Source: Neorhizobium alkalisoli
GTDB taxonomy: Bacteria; Pseudomonadota; Alphaproteobacteria; Rhizobiales; Rhizobiaceae
Length of the DNA: 64,000 bases
Assembly (NCBI RefSeq): GCF_007829835.1
Contig: NZ_VIWP01000001.1
Span: 682,001 to 746,000, forward strand
Direction of reading: 5' to 3'
Part shown: in pieces, positions 25,949 through 35,710 of the stretch
Layout of the letters: the number at the start of each line of letters is the position of its first letter
How positions within the stretch are numbered: the stretch's first letter is position 1
Notes under the pieces: model-generated
What the model saw: the letters and a program-made list of their open reading frames with translations, nothing else
Told to the model about the DNA's origin: nothing
Databases searched by the model: none
Made by a program: the position numbers and the translations under genes

Positions 25949-27756
25949 TGACCAGCACATTCGACGCATCCGCGATCGTGCATTTTATCGAGATCTTCTC
26001 CGTCAAATCGCCGGCGGTATCGCCGGATGGCGAATGGCTCGCCTATCTGTCGGACATAAGCGGCTTCCATCAGATCTGGGTCCAGCCGTTCGCCGGAGGT
26101 GACGCCCGGCAACTGACGGACATGCCCGAACCGGTCGGCGCGTTTGCCTTCAATCCGAAAGGGCCGGAAATCCTCTTTACAATGGATTGTGGCGGCGACG
26201 AACGCCATCAGCTGTGGCTGCTGCCGGATTTGTCCTCGAAGCCTGTCGCGCTGACCAGTGTTTTGAGCGTGGTGCATCTCTGGGGCGCATGGTCGCCGGA
26301 CGGCAAGCGTATCGCCTATGCCTCCAACGCCCGCTCGCCGCATCACATGGATATCCATGTCACCGAGATCACAAGTCGCGAGACAAAAAACGTGTGCGCC
26401 GGCAACGGCATGCGCGAGGTCCTCGCCTTTTTTCCGGATGGCCAGTCGCTTTTGGTGCGGGAATCTTTGCGCTCCGGCAACGATCAGGACATGTATCGCC
26501 TCGATATCGAAACCGGTGCCCTCGCGCCCTTGATGCCACACGAGGGGAAGGCTCGTTATCTCGCAGCCCGGCTTTTCAAGGATGGCACCGGTGGTCTGAC
26601 GATCTGCGATCAGGGCCAGGATTTCATGTCCATCTGCCGGTTCGCAGCCGAAGGCGGCAATGTCGATCCGGTGCTCGAGGTTGCCGATCGCAATATCGAT
26701 GCGATGGCTCTCTCTCCCGGTCAGGACCGCATCGCCTTCGTCGTCAATGACGATGGCTGGAGCCGCATCGGCATCGCCAATCGCGATGGCAGCGATCTGC
26801 GCAGCTTCGATCACCAGCCCGTTGGCGTCATCACCTCCGTCGCCTTCACGCCCGACGGGCAAACGCTCGTCTTCCCGCTGGAGAGCGCATCGAAGCCGTC
26901 CGGCATCTGGAAGCTCGACCTGACGACAAGCCGGTTTGAAGAGCTGGTTGCTGCCGACACGAACGATTTCGAGACTGATGCTTTCATCGAGCCCGTTGTC
27001 GAGCGGTTCGAAAGCTTTGACGGTCGCCAAATCCCGGCTTGCGTCTATGTTCCGACATCCCCGCCTTCTGCTGAAGGTTATCCCGTCCTGTTCATCGTGC
27101 ATGGTGGGCCGGAAATGCAGTGGCGGCCGGATTTTCGCGCCGATGTGCAATTCCTGTTGAGCCAGGACGTGATGGTCGTCGCCCCGAATGTTCGCGGCAG
27201 CACCGGTTATGGCCGCGCCTTCCATCAACTCGATGACCGTGAAAACCGGATGGATTCGGTCGCGGATCTGCGTGCCATCCGGCTGGCAATCGGTGCCCGT
27301 AGCGATGTCGATGACGACCGCATCGGCGTATTCGGCCGCTCCTATGGTGGGTTCATGGTTCTGTCGGCGCTGACCGAAGACCCGGACCTCTGGTCGCTCG
27401 GCGTCGATTTTTACGGCGTCGGCAATTTCCTCACCCATCTGATGGCAACCGGCCCATGGGGACGCCAGCAGCGGGTTGCGGAATACGGCGATCCGGCGGT
27501 GATGCGCGAGGCACTGGAGCGGTTTTCGCCGATCAACCGCATCGGCCGCATGAAAGCGCCCTTACTGATCGTTCATGCCAATCGCGATCCGCGCGTGCCA
27601 ATGGGGCAGAGCGAGGATGTCTATTCGTGCCTGAGCGGCCTCGGGCATGACTGCGAATATCTGCGGATCGATCACGAGGGCCACGGCTTCGCCCGGCTGG
27701 AGAACCGCCGAACAGTGTTTTCGACCTTTGCCCGTTTTCTTGAACAACACCTTTGA
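25948..27756 (+). CDS. S9-family serine peptidase (acylaminoacyl/dipeptidyl peptidase type)
   Basis: 602 residues: an N-terminal beta-propeller (about 1-340, repeated SPDG.. blades) and a C-terminal alpha/beta-hydrolase domain. The nucleophile is in GRSYGGFMVL, the acid in ANRDPRVPMGQ and the histidine in DHEGHGF, all intact. No signal peptide is evident, so it is cytoplasmic. The start overlaps the pip stop (ATGA). It is expected to trim oligopeptides brought in by the transporter encoded downstream. Confidence 0.92.
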   Translation: MTSTFDASAIVHFIEIFSVKSPAVSPDGEWLAYLSDISGFHQIWVQPFAGGDARQLTDMPEPVGAFAFNPKGPEILFTMDCGGDERHQLWLLPDLSSKPVALTSVLSVVHLWGAWSPDGKRIAYASNARSPHHMDIHVTEITSRETKNVCAGNGMREVLAFFPDGQSLLVRESLRSGNDQDMYRLDIETGALAPLMPHEGKARYLAARLFKDGTGGLTICDQGQDFMSICRFAAEGGNVDPVLEVADRNIDAMALSPGQDRIAFVVNDDGWSRIGIANRDGSDLRSFDHQPVGVITSVAFTPDGQTLVFPLESASKPSGIWKLDLTTSRFEELVAADTNDFETDAFIEPVVERFESFDGRQIPACVYVPTSPPSAEGYPVLFIVHGGPEMQWRPDFRADVQFLLSQDVMVVAPNVRGSTGYGRAFHQLDDRENRMDSVADLRAIRLAIGARSDVDDDRIGVFGRSYGGFMVLSALTEDPDLWSLGVDFYGVGNFLTHLMATGPWGRQQRVAEYGDPAVMREALERFSPINRIGRMKAPLLIVHANRDPRVPMGQSEDVYSCLSGLGHDCEYLRIDHEGHGFARLENRRTVFSTFARFLEQHL

Positions 27757-27783
27757 CAGCAGCTTTATTGAGGAGTTTTGACC

Positions 27784-29214
27784 ATGCAGAACAGTGAGCC
27801 GATCTGGGATCTCGTCGACGAACACAAGGCGGAGTTCGAAGCGCTCAGCGACCGCGTCTGGGGCATGCCGGAGATCGCCTATACGGAATATGCTTCCGTT
27901 GCGGAACATGCCGCCATGCTGCGCGAGCAGGGTTTTCGCGTGACCGAGAATGTCGCGGGCATTCCGACCGCGGTCATGGGCGAAGCCGGCGAGGGCGGTC
28001 CGATCATCGCAATCCTCGGAGAATATGATGCGCTGCCGGGCCTCAGCCAGGAAGCCGGTATTGCCGAGCCGAAGCCGCTGCCCGGCACGGGTCACGGCCA
28101 TGGCTGCGGCCACAACCTTCTCGGCTCCGCCGCCATGCTCGCTGCCACCGCCATCAAGGACTGGCTGGAAAAATCCGGCAAGCCGGGCCGCGTCCGGTAT
28201 TACGGCTGCCCGGCGGAAGAAGGTGGTGCGGCAAAATCCTTCATGGCCCGCGAAGGCGCTTTCGACGGTGTCGACGCCGCCATCACCTGGCATCCAGGCG
28301 CCTTCACCGAAGTTGCCCGCGCCCAGTCGCTTGCCAATACCCGGATGGATTTTCGCTTCACCGGCCGCGCCTCGCATGCCGCTGCCGCACCGCATCTCGG
28401 CCGCTCGGCACTCGATGCCGTTGAACTGATGAATGTCGGCGTCAATTACCTGCGCGAACACGTGCCGGATTCCAGCCGCATTCATTACGCCATGCTCGAT
28501 TCCGGCGGCATTGCCCCGAATGTCGTGCAGGCCAAGTCCGCCGTGCGTTACGCGATCCGCTCGCGCGACCTCAAAGGCATGCTGGACCTCAACGAACGCG
28601 TCAAGCGCGTGGCACATGGCGCCGCGATGATGACCGACACGACGGTCGAGATCTCCATCATGAGCGCGGTTTCCAATCTTCTCGGCAACCGGCCGCTGGA
28701 AGAGGCGATGCAGCGCAATCTCGAACGTCTCGGCCCGGTGCCCTTCGACGCCGCAGACAAGGCGTTTGCTGCAAAAATCCAGGCGACGCTGAGCGACGAG
28801 GATATCGACAACGCCTATCTGCGCACCGGCGTGCCGCGCCGCGAAGAGACGCCGCTCTGCGATTTCATCGTGCCGCTCGACGTGCATGGCGAACCGATGA
28901 TCGGTTCGACCGATGTGGGTGACGTCAGCTGGATCATGCCGACCGTTCAGGCGCATGCCGCAACGATCGCCATCGGCACGCCGGGCCATTCCTGGCAGGT
29001 GACCGCGCAGGGCAAGATGCCGGCCGCCCACAAGGGCATGACCCATGCCGCCAAGATGATGGCCGGCACGGCGATCGACCTGATTGAGGATGCCGAGCTG
29101 CTTGCTGCCGCAAAGGCCGACCATCAGGCCCGCCTGGGCAAGACCGCCTATGTTTGCCCGATCCCATCCGACGTCAAACCGCCGCTGCAGCCGCGCCCGA
29201 AGGAGGCTGCTTGA
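27784..29214 (+). CDS. M20-family amidohydrolase (AbgB-like)
   Basis: 476 residues from ATG 27784, with AGGAG 8 bases upstream; an in-frame TTG at 27778 is not needed. It is a metallo-amidohydrolase of the M20D group. GHGHGCGHN and CPAEEGGAAKSF are metal-binding motifs, and ITWHPG carries a further ligand. Overall layout resembles AbgB, the p-aminobenzoyl-glutamate hydrolase subunit B, but no AbgA partner is present. It probably cleaves an amide or peptide bond in an imported compound. It lies between the S9 peptidase and the transporter genes. Confidence 0.9.
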   Translation: MQNSEPIWDLVDEHKAEFEALSDRVWGMPEIAYTEYASVAEHAAMLREQGFRVTENVAGIPTAVMGEAGEGGPIIAILGEYDALPGLSQEAGIAEPKPLPGTGHGHGCGHNLLGSAAMLAATAIKDWLEKSGKPGRVRYYGCPAEEGGAAKSFMAREGAFDGVDAAITWHPGAFTEVARAQSLANTRMDFRFTGRASHAAAAPHLGRSALDAVELMNVGVNYLREHVPDSSRIHYAMLDSGGIAPNVVQAKSAVRYAIRSRDLKGMLDLNERVKRVAHGAAMMTDTTVEISIMSAVSNLLGNRPLEEAMQRNLERLGPVPFDAADKAFAAKIQATLSDEDIDNAYLRTGVPRREETPLCDFIVPLDVHGEPMIGSTDVGDVSWIMPTVQAHAATIAIGTPGHSWQVTAQGKMPAAHKGMTHAAKMMAGTAIDLIEDAELLAAAKADHQARLGKTAYVCPIPSDVKPPLQPRPKEAA

Positions 29215-29240
29215 TACCGAACTGAAAGGCATCGCATATG

Positions 29241-29262
29241 CCGGGGGCAAAACAGCCCCCGG
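29241..29262 (+). terminator. Intercistronic hairpin before the peptide-binding protein gene
   Basis: An 8-bp perfect GC stem (CCGGGGGC / GCCCCCGG) with a 6-base loop, followed by TGAAAAATC with no T-run. It probably stabilises or partly attenuates the transcript rather than ending it, since the genes continue on the same strand. Confidence 0.45.
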
Positions 29263-29306
29263 TGAAAAATCAGCGCTCAAGATTCAAAACAAGGGGAACT
29301 TAAAGC

Positions 29307-30926
29307 ATGATTACGAAACACTTTGCCAAGCACAAGAAGACGATTGCCGCTGCCACGGCAGCCGCATTGCTCGCCTCCATCAGCCTGCCGGCGCAGGCCG
29401 CCACGCCTACTTCTGCTCTTGTCATGGCCTGGAATATCGACGCCATCAGCACCTTCGATCCGGCCCAGATCGGTGAAGTCGTTACCAGCGAGCTGATGCA
29501 GAATACCTGCGATTCCCTCGTCGATTTCGATCCGAAGGACGAATCCAAGGTCGTGCCACTGCTGGCCAAGAGCTGGGACGTTTCCGCCGACCGGATGCAG
29601 ATCACTTTTCATCTTAATGAAGGCATGAAATTTCCGGGCGGTGCTCCGGCGACCGCCAAGGAACTGGCCTGGTCGATGCAGCGCGTCGTGCTTCTGGGCT
29701 TCGGCAATGCTGCGGCCATGACGGAATACGGCTTCAACAAGCAGAACGTCAAAGAGCGCATCACGGCTACGGATGACAACACGCTCGTGATGAAACTAGA
29801 CAAGGCCTATCCGACCAACCTCATCCTACAGGCGATCGCCGCCAACCGCGTCGCGGCACTTCTCGATGAGAAGACGCTGATGTCGAAGGAAGTCAACGGC
29901 GACATGGGCAACAAGTATCTGGCCACCAACACGGCCTGCGTCGGTCCTTATCGTCTGGTGCAGTGGAATGCTGGCGAGTCGATCGTGTTGCAGGCCAATG
30001 ACGAGTATTACGGCAAGAAGCCGAACCTCAAGCGCGTGCTGATCCGCCACGTGGCAGAGCCTGGTACGCAGCGCCTTCTCCTGCAGCAGGGTGACGTCGA
30101 TATCGCCCGCGATCTGTCGCCGGACGATCTTGCCGATCTCGATGGCAAGCCGGGCCTGAAGGTGGAGCGCGTGCTGAAGCCGCAGCTGTTCTTCTGGACC
30201 TTCAACGCCACCGACCCGATCTTCAAGAACGAGAAGGTGCGTCTGGCGATGCGTTACCTGATCGACTATGACGGCCTCGGTAAGTCGGTCATGACCTATC
30301 TCGGTGTGCCGCGCGCCAGCTTCGCGCAGCTTGGGGCAACGGGTGCGCTCAATGCGGAAGAGGGCCAGCCCTTCAAGCTCGATATCGAAAAGGCAAAGGC
30401 GCTTCTGACGGAAGCCGGTTATCCGAACGGTTTTGAAGCGAGCGTCCTGATCGGCACGCTGCCGCATTCGGCACCGATCGCCCAGAACGTCCAGGCCAAT
30501 GCTGCCAAGGTCGGCGTCAAACTCAATATCGAGCGTATGGCCAATGCCCAGCTCTTTGCCCGCATCCGCGGCCGCGAGTTCCAGACCGGCATGCAGGCAT
30601 GGCAGACGGGCGTTCCGGATGCGCATGGCAATGCATCCCGCCTCGTTTCCAACCCGGACAACCGCCCGGAAGCCAAGCTGACGCAATACCCGTCCTGGCG
30701 CGCCGCCTTCCAGAACGAGGATTTTAACAAGCGCGTCGACGCCGCACTTCTTGAAGCCGACCCTGAAAAGCGCAACCAGATCTATTATCAGCTCCAGAAA
30801 GACGTGATGCAGCAGGGCCCGATGGCGATCATGTTCCAGATGTATAACATCCTGGGCATGAGCGATAAGGTCAAGAACTGGACCTGGAACGGCTTCCGCG
30901 TCTATTACGACATCGCCTCCAAGTAA
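29307..30926 (+). CDS. dppA: Peptide ABC transporter substrate-binding protein (DppA/OppA family)
   Basis: A 539-residue periplasmic binding protein (SBP_bac_5). The N-terminal signal peptide with its KHKK n-region ends near LPAQAAT. Family hallmarks include VVPLLAKSWDVSADRMQITF and HLNEGMKFPGG. An AAGGGG ribosome site precedes the ATG. It is followed by two permeases and two ATPases in the standard Dpp order. Ligand specificity is not readable, but the linked peptidases favour peptides. Confidence 0.92.
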   Translation: MITKHFAKHKKTIAAATAAALLASISLPAQAATPTSALVMAWNIDAISTFDPAQIGEVVTSELMQNTCDSLVDFDPKDESKVVPLLAKSWDVSADRMQITFHLNEGMKFPGGAPATAKELAWSMQRVVLLGFGNAAAMTEYGFNKQNVKERITATDDNTLVMKLDKAYPTNLILQAIAANRVAALLDEKTLMSKEVNGDMGNKYLATNTACVGPYRLVQWNAGESIVLQANDEYYGKKPNLKRVLIRHVAEPGTQRLLLQQGDVDIARDLSPDDLADLDGKPGLKVERVLKPQLFFWTFNATDPIFKNEKVRLAMRYLIDYDGLGKSVMTYLGVPRASFAQLGATGALNAEEGQPFKLDIEKAKALLTEAGYPNGFEASVLIGTLPHSAPIAQNVQANAAKVGVKLNIERMANAQLFARIRGREFQTGMQAWQTGVPDAHGNASRLVSNPDNRPEAKLTQYPSWRAAFQNEDFNKRVDAALLEADPEKRNQIYYQLQKDVMQQGPMAIMFQMYNILGMSDKVKNWTWNGFRVYYDIASK

Positions 30927-30937
30927 GGCGGCGCTCC

Positions 30938-32014
30938 ATGGCGGATATCACCCATTCGGTTCCCCGCGAGAGCGCGGGGAACGGGACGAAGCCCAATCCG
31001 GCAATGGTCGTGCTGAGCATTCTCGGCAGGACCCTTCTGCCCATCTTCGTCACCCTGTTCGGGCTTGCAGCCCTCACCTTCTTCATCGGCAGAATGCTGC
31101 CGATCGATCCCGTCGCCTCCATTCTCGGCGACAATGCCACCCAGGAAGCCTATGACCAGATGTCGAAGGCGCTCGGAATGGACAAGCCGCTCTGGTACCA
31201 GTTCGGCGTCTATGTGAAGGGCATCCTGTCGCTCGATTTCGGCAATGCGCTGACGACCGGCAAGCCGGTCATGGACGATATCGCCCGCGTCTTCCCGGCA
31301 ACGATCGAGCTTGCCACGCTGGCGATCATCATCGGTACCGGCTTTGGCATTCCGGCCGGCGTCGTATCGGCCATGTATCGCAATTCCTGGCTCGACAATG
31401 CCATCCGCTTCACCGGCCTGATCGGGTATTCGGCGCCGAATTTCTGGCTCGGCCTGATGGGGCTAGTGCTGTTCTACGCCTCGCTCGGCTGGATCGGCGG
31501 GCCGGGGCGGATCGATTTCATCTATGAATTCGATATCGAACCGATCACCGGCTTCTACCTGATCGACACGGCTCTGGCCGGCAACTGGGAAGTGTTCCGC
31601 AACGTCTTCGGCCACATCATCCTGCCGGCCTCGATCCTCGGTTTCGGTGCGCTTGCCTATATCAGCCGCATGACGCGCAGCTTCATGATCGAACAGCTGG
31701 CGCAGGAATATATCGTCACGGCCCGCGTCAAAGGCCTGTCCTGGGCGCGCACCGTCTGGATCCATGCCTTCCGTAACGTCGCCGTGCAGGTCATGACCGT
31801 CGTGGCTTTGTCCTATGCCTTCCTGCTCGAAGGCGCGGTGCTGACGGAAACGGTGTTCGCCTGGCCCGGTTTCGGCCGCTACCTCACCAATGCGTTGCTG
31901 GTCGGCGACATGAATGCCGTGGTCGGTTGCTCGCTGCTGGTCGGCGTCATCTTCGTCACGCTCAACCTCATCTGCGATCTTCTTTATCGCGTCTTCGACC
32001 CCAGAACCCGCTGA
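30938..32014 (+). CDS. dppB: Peptide ABC transporter permease (DppB type)
   Basis: A 358-residue inner-membrane permease. Features are GRTLLPIFVTLFGLAALTFF in the first membrane segment, the AMYRNSWLDNAIR loop, and the C-terminal coupling loop around YIVTARVKGLSWARTVWIHA (EAA motif). It is longer than E. coli DppB because of an insertion around IDFIYEFDIEPITGFYLIDT, which probably faces the periplasm. It follows the binding protein by 11 bases. Confidence 0.93.
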   Translation: MADITHSVPRESAGNGTKPNPAMVVLSILGRTLLPIFVTLFGLAALTFFIGRMLPIDPVASILGDNATQEAYDQMSKALGMDKPLWYQFGVYVKGILSLDFGNALTTGKPVMDDIARVFPATIELATLAIIIGTGFGIPAGVVSAMYRNSWLDNAIRFTGLIGYSAPNFWLGLMGLVLFYASLGWIGGPGRIDFIYEFDIEPITGFYLIDTALAGNWEVFRNVFGHIILPASILGFGALAYISRMTRSFMIEQLAQEYIVTARVKGLSWARTVWIHAFRNVAVQVMTVVALSYAFLLEGAVLTETVFAWPGFGRYLTNALLVGDMNAVVGCSLLVGVIFVTLNLICDLLYRVFDPRTR

Positions 32015-32021
32015 GGCCGCC

Positions 32022-32966
32022 ATGACAGACAAAGCCATCACCTCCCCGACGTCACCGCCACCCGTAGCTTCCGCCGGTTTTGGCGCCTGGCTGCGCGCGC
32101 CGGTGCCGACCTCGCCCTTTCATGCCCGCATACAGCAATTCTGGCTGCAATGGCGCAGGCTGCGGGCCAATGCCTCGGCATTGTTCGGCCTTTGCGTCAT
32201 CACCATCCTGCTCATCGCGGCACTGCTGGCGCCATTGCTTGCCACGCATAACATTTTTGAGCAAAACCTCGCGACACGTCTTCTGGCGCCATCCGCTGAA
32301 CATTGGCTCGGCACGGACGAACTCGGCCGTGACGTCTATAGTCGTCTCCTGTTCGGTGCCCGCATCACCCTCTACATCGCGCTTCTGACCACCGTCATCG
32401 TTGCGCCGATCGGGCTGATCGTCGGTACGACGGCAGGCTATCTCGGCGGCTGGGTGGATACGGTGCTGATGCGCATCGTCGACGTGTTTCTCGCCTTTCC
32501 GAACCTCATCCTGGCGCTCGCCTTTGTTGCGGCGCTCGGTCCGGGCATCCAGAACGCGATCATCGCCATCTCGCTCGCCTCCTGGCCGCCGATCGCGCGC
32601 CTGGCGCGTGCCGAAACGCTCACCATCCGCAAGTCCGATTACATCGCCGCGGTTCGCCTTCAGGGCGCATCCAGCCTGCGCATCATCTTCGGCCATATCA
32701 TGCCGATGTGCATTCCCTCCGTTGTCGTGCGCGTCACGCTCAACATGGCGGCGATCATCCTGACGGCAGCGGGCCTCGGCTTCCTCGGCCTCGGTGCCCA
32801 GCCGCCGAGCCCGGAATGGGGCACGATGCTCTCCTCGGGCCGCGAATTCGTGATGACCAGCTGGTGGATCGCCGCCATTCCCGGCACCGCCATCCTGTTG
32901 GCAAGCCTTGCCTTCAACCTGCTCGGCGATGGCCTGCGCGACGTATTGGATCCCCGCCATGGATAA
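32022..32966 (+). CDS. dppC: Peptide ABC transporter permease (DppC type)
   Basis: About 314 residues from ATG 32022 (MTDKAITSP), 7 bases after dppB. It contains the OppC-type N-terminal domain and the LGTDELGRDVYSRLLFGAR signature. The coupling loop is around YIAAVRLQGASSLRIIFGHI, and the C-terminal LNLLGDGLRDVLDPR is typical of DppC/OppC. It pairs with DppB in the membrane. Confidence 0.94.
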   Translation: MTDKAITSPTSPPPVASAGFGAWLRAPVPTSPFHARIQQFWLQWRRLRANASALFGLCVITILLIAALLAPLLATHNIFEQNLATRLLAPSAEHWLGTDELGRDVYSRLLFGARITLYIALLTTVIVAPIGLIVGTTAGYLGGWVDTVLMRIVDVFLAFPNLILALAFVAALGPGIQNAIIAISLASWPPIARLARAETLTIRKSDYIAAVRLQGASSLRIIFGHIMPMCIPSVVVRVTLNMAAIILTAAGLGFLGLGAQPPSPEWGTMLSSGREFVMTSWWIAAIPGTAILLASLAFNLLGDGLRDVLDPRHG

Positions 32967-33825
32967 GCCGCTGATCGACGTCAAGGATCTGACGATCCGT
33001 TTCGAGACCCCGCAACGCACATTCGATGCGGTACGCGGCGTCTCCTTCACCATCGGCCGGGAAAAGGTCGGTATCGTCGGCGAAAGCGGCTCGGGAAAAT
33101 CCCAGACCGGCCGCGCGCTGCTCAAGCTGACGCCGAAAGTGGCCAAGATCAGCGCCGGCCATATGCGCTTCAAGGAGACAGACCTTCTCGCAGCAAGCGA
33201 GAGGGACATGCGAAAAATTCGCGGCAATCGCATTTCGATGATCCTGCAGGACCCGAAATATTCGCTGAATCCGCTGATGCGGATCGGCCAGCAGATCGTT
33301 GAGGCCTATCGCCTGCATCACAATTCTCCCAAGGCCGAGGCGAAGGCCAGGGCGCTCGCCATGCTGGAATCGGTACAGATCCGCGATCCGGAACGGGTCT
33401 TCAAGCTCTATCCGCACGAAGTTTCCGGCGGCATGGGTCAACGCATCATGATCGCCATGATGCTGATCCCCGAGCCGGACCTGATCATCGCCGACGAGCC
33501 GACTTCGGCGCTCGACGTGACTGTGCGCCGTCAGGTGCTGACCATCCTCGACGAACTTGTGACGCGCCGCGGCACCGGCCTGATGTTCATCAGCCACGAC
33601 CTCAATCTCGTTGCCGATTTCTGCGACCGTGTTCTGGTCATGTATGCCGGCCGCATCATGGAAGACCTGCCGGCCAAGGATCTGCACAAGGCGCAACATC
33701 CCTATACGCAGGCGCTACTGCAGAGCCTGCCGCGGCTCGATGTCGAGGCAGACGAGCTGACGGTGCCGGTGCGCGATCCGGCCTGGCTCGACGGTCCCGT
33801 CTATCGCAACGGAGTTCTGGCATGA
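32959..33825 (+). CDS. dppD: Peptide ABC transporter ATP-binding protein (DppD type)
   Basis: About 288 residues from ATG 32959, overlapping the dppC stop by 8 bases. Walker A is GESGSGKSQ, the signature is VSGGMGQRIMIAMML and Walker B is LIIADEPTSALD. The H-loop ISHD follows. The C-terminus is shorter than full DppD/OppD, which often carry a cysteine-rich tail binding a cluster; none is seen here. Confidence 0.94.
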   Translation: MDKPLIDVKDLTIRFETPQRTFDAVRGVSFTIGREKVGIVGESGSGKSQTGRALLKLTPKVAKISAGHMRFKETDLLAASERDMRKIRGNRISMILQDPKYSLNPLMRIGQQIVEAYRLHHNSPKAEAKARALAMLESVQIRDPERVFKLYPHEVSGGMGQRIMIAMMLIPEPDLIIADEPTSALDVTVRRQVLTILDELVTRRGTGLMFISHDLNLVADFCDRVLVMYAGRIMEDLPAKDLHKAQHPYTQALLQSLPRLDVEADELTVPVRDPAWLDGPVYRNGVLA

Positions 33826-34607
33826 TCGCTGCGAGACCCCTTATCGAGGCGATCGGCCTCTCCATCAGTTTTGGCCCGAACCATGCCCGCAACCGTGTCG
33901 TCGATGACGTTTCGTTCCGCATCGGAAAAGGCGAGGCCTATGGCCTGATCGGCGAATCCGGCTGCGGCAAGTCGACCATTCTGCGCGCGCTGTCAGGCCT
34001 CAACAGCGATTATCAGGGCGCCTTGACGCTTGCCGATCGCGAACTACCGAAAAAGCGCGGCAAGGATTTTTACCGCCGCGCCCAGATGGTGTTTCAGGAT
34101 CCTTATGGTTCATTACATCCCCGCAAGATTGTCGAAAAGGTTCTGACCGAGCCACTCGTTATCCACGGCATGGACCGGGTCTCCGAACGCATCGCCGAGA
34201 CGCTGGATGCGGTGGGCCTTGGGGCCTCTTTTCGCTACCGTTATCCACACGAACTATCCGGCGGCCAGCGCCAGCGTGTAGCGATCGCCCGTGCTTTGAT
34301 TATCGAGCCGGAAATCCTGCTGCTCGATGAGCCGACCTCGGCGCTCGACGTCTCGGTGCAGGCGGAAATCCTCAATCTGCTGAAGCGCCTGCGTGTCGAG
34401 CGGAACCTTACCTATCTGATGGTGTCGCACGATCTGGCAGTCATCGCCCATATCTGCGAGCGGGCCGGCATGATGTATAAGGGCCGCATCATCGAGGAAC
34501 TGACATCGCAGCAGATCCGCAGCTCCGATGCAAAGGAAGACTATACCAAGGAATTCCTGCAAGCGAGCGTCGAGGCTGTCGCCCGCGGTCCGGAGGTGGT
34601 GGCATGA
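33822..34607 (+). CDS. dppF: Peptide ABC transporter ATP-binding protein (DppF type)
   Basis: 261 residues, second ATPase of the transporter. Walker A GESGCGKST, signature LSGGQRQRVAIARAL, Walker B ILLLDEPTSALD and the switch VSHD are all intact. The start overlaps dppD by 4 bases, and its stop overlaps the serine hydrolase start in the same way, so the whole block is translationally coupled. Confidence 0.94.
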   Translation: MIAARPLIEAIGLSISFGPNHARNRVVDDVSFRIGKGEAYGLIGESGCGKSTILRALSGLNSDYQGALTLADRELPKKRGKDFYRRAQMVFQDPYGSLHPRKIVEKVLTEPLVIHGMDRVSERIAETLDAVGLGASFRYRYPHELSGGQRQRVAIARALIIEPEILLLDEPTSALDVSVQAEILNLLKRLRVERNLTYLMVSHDLAVIAHICERAGMMYKGRIIEELTSQQIRSSDAKEDYTKEFLQASVEAVARGPEVVA

Positions 34608-35614
34608 ACGCCGCCTCAGCCTCGGCCAATCCCGGCAAGGATTGGGAATGGCATGGAAACGAAGCCAGAGCCGGTTTTGATAGCCAGGGCCTCGAGGCGT
34701 TACGTTCCTTTGCGGCAACCCAAGCGACCGACATGCTTTTCGTCGTCAGGCACGGCAGGATCGTCCTGTCGCTTGGCGAGCCGGATCGAAAATTTCTCTG
34801 CCACTCCATGCGCAAGAGCTTTCTTGCGGCGCTGATCGGCCTGGAGGTCGAGGAAGGGCGGATCGATCTCTCCGCAACTCTCGAAAGCCTCGGCATCGAC
34901 GACCGCGAAGGCCTGAGCGACATCGAAAAGCAGGCAACGGTCTACGACCTCCTGACAGCACGCTCCGGCATCTATCACGCTGCGGGCTATGAGACGCCTT
35001 GGATGCGGCGGATCAAGGAGGCGCGCCATTCGCATGCGCCGGGTACCTTCTGGTGCTACAACAACTGGGATTTCAACGCCCTCGGCACGATCTTCGAGAA
35101 GTTGACTGGGGAGACGGTGCATCAGGCCTTCGCGCGCCGGATCGCCGGCCCGATCGGCATGCAGGATTTTGTGCTGGATGGCGAAAAGCCCGACGGCTGG
35201 CACGAAAGTTTCGATATCAGCGAACACCGCGCCTATCCCTTCCGCATGTCGAGCCGCGATCTGGCCCGTTTCGGGCAGCTCTTTCTGCAGCAGGGGCTTT
35301 GGAATGACGCGAAAATTCTGCCGTCCGGCTGGGCGCAGGAATGCGTCATGCCCTATTCGCATGCCGGCACCCATGGCGCTTACGGCTATATGTGGTGGCT
35401 GGAGCGCGACGGCGTTTTTCTGCCTGGTGTTGTCACTCCCAAAGGAAGTTACGCTGCGATGGGTGCAGGTGGGCATTATTGCCTCGTCATTCCGGCACTC
35501 GATATGGTCGTGGTGCATCGCGTCGATACCGAAATCCGTGGCCGTGAGGTGACGCGTTTCGGCATGGGAAAATTGTTGCGTCTGCTGCTCGCGGCCATGA
35601 ACGACACGTCCTGA
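34604..35614 (+). CDS. Beta-lactamase-family serine hydrolase
   Basis: A 336-residue class C beta-lactamase/DD-peptidase-fold hydrolase. The SxxK motif is SMRK (near residue 69), YxN is YNN in FWCYNNWDFNALG, and the third box is near MGAGGHY. No signal peptide is visible, so unlike true beta-lactamases it is probably cytoplasmic and acts as an esterase or amidase/peptidase. It is translationally coupled to dppF (4-base overlap), which suggests it processes the transported substrate. Confidence 0.85.
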   Translation: MNAASASANPGKDWEWHGNEARAGFDSQGLEALRSFAATQATDMLFVVRHGRIVLSLGEPDRKFLCHSMRKSFLAALIGLEVEEGRIDLSATLESLGIDDREGLSDIEKQATVYDLLTARSGIYHAAGYETPWMRRIKEARHSHAPGTFWCYNNWDFNALGTIFEKLTGETVHQAFARRIAGPIGMQDFVLDGEKPDGWHESFDISEHRAYPFRMSSRDLARFGQLFLQQGLWNDAKILPSGWAQECVMPYSHAGTHGAYGYMWWLERDGVFLPGVVTPKGSYAAMGAGGHYCLVIPALDMVVVHRVDTEIRGREVTRFGMGKLLRLLLAAMNDTS

Positions 35615-35710
35615 CCACGCTTCCATCTCCGCATATTTCCTTTTCCCTGAAACGCGCCCATCGGCGCGACAGGGTTCGCTTTTCCAATTTTCAGCAACAG
35701 GCCTTCGAAC

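Noticed and set aside
25840..27438. A 532-residue open frame opposite the prolyl aminopeptidase and S9 peptidase genes
   Set aside because: Antisense shadow of two well-supported hydrolase genes; composition and lack of motifs argue against a gene.
27562..29280. A 572-residue minus-strand frame opposite the M20 amidohydrolase gene
   Set aside because: Mirrors a real gene with intact metal-binding motifs; no family features of its own.
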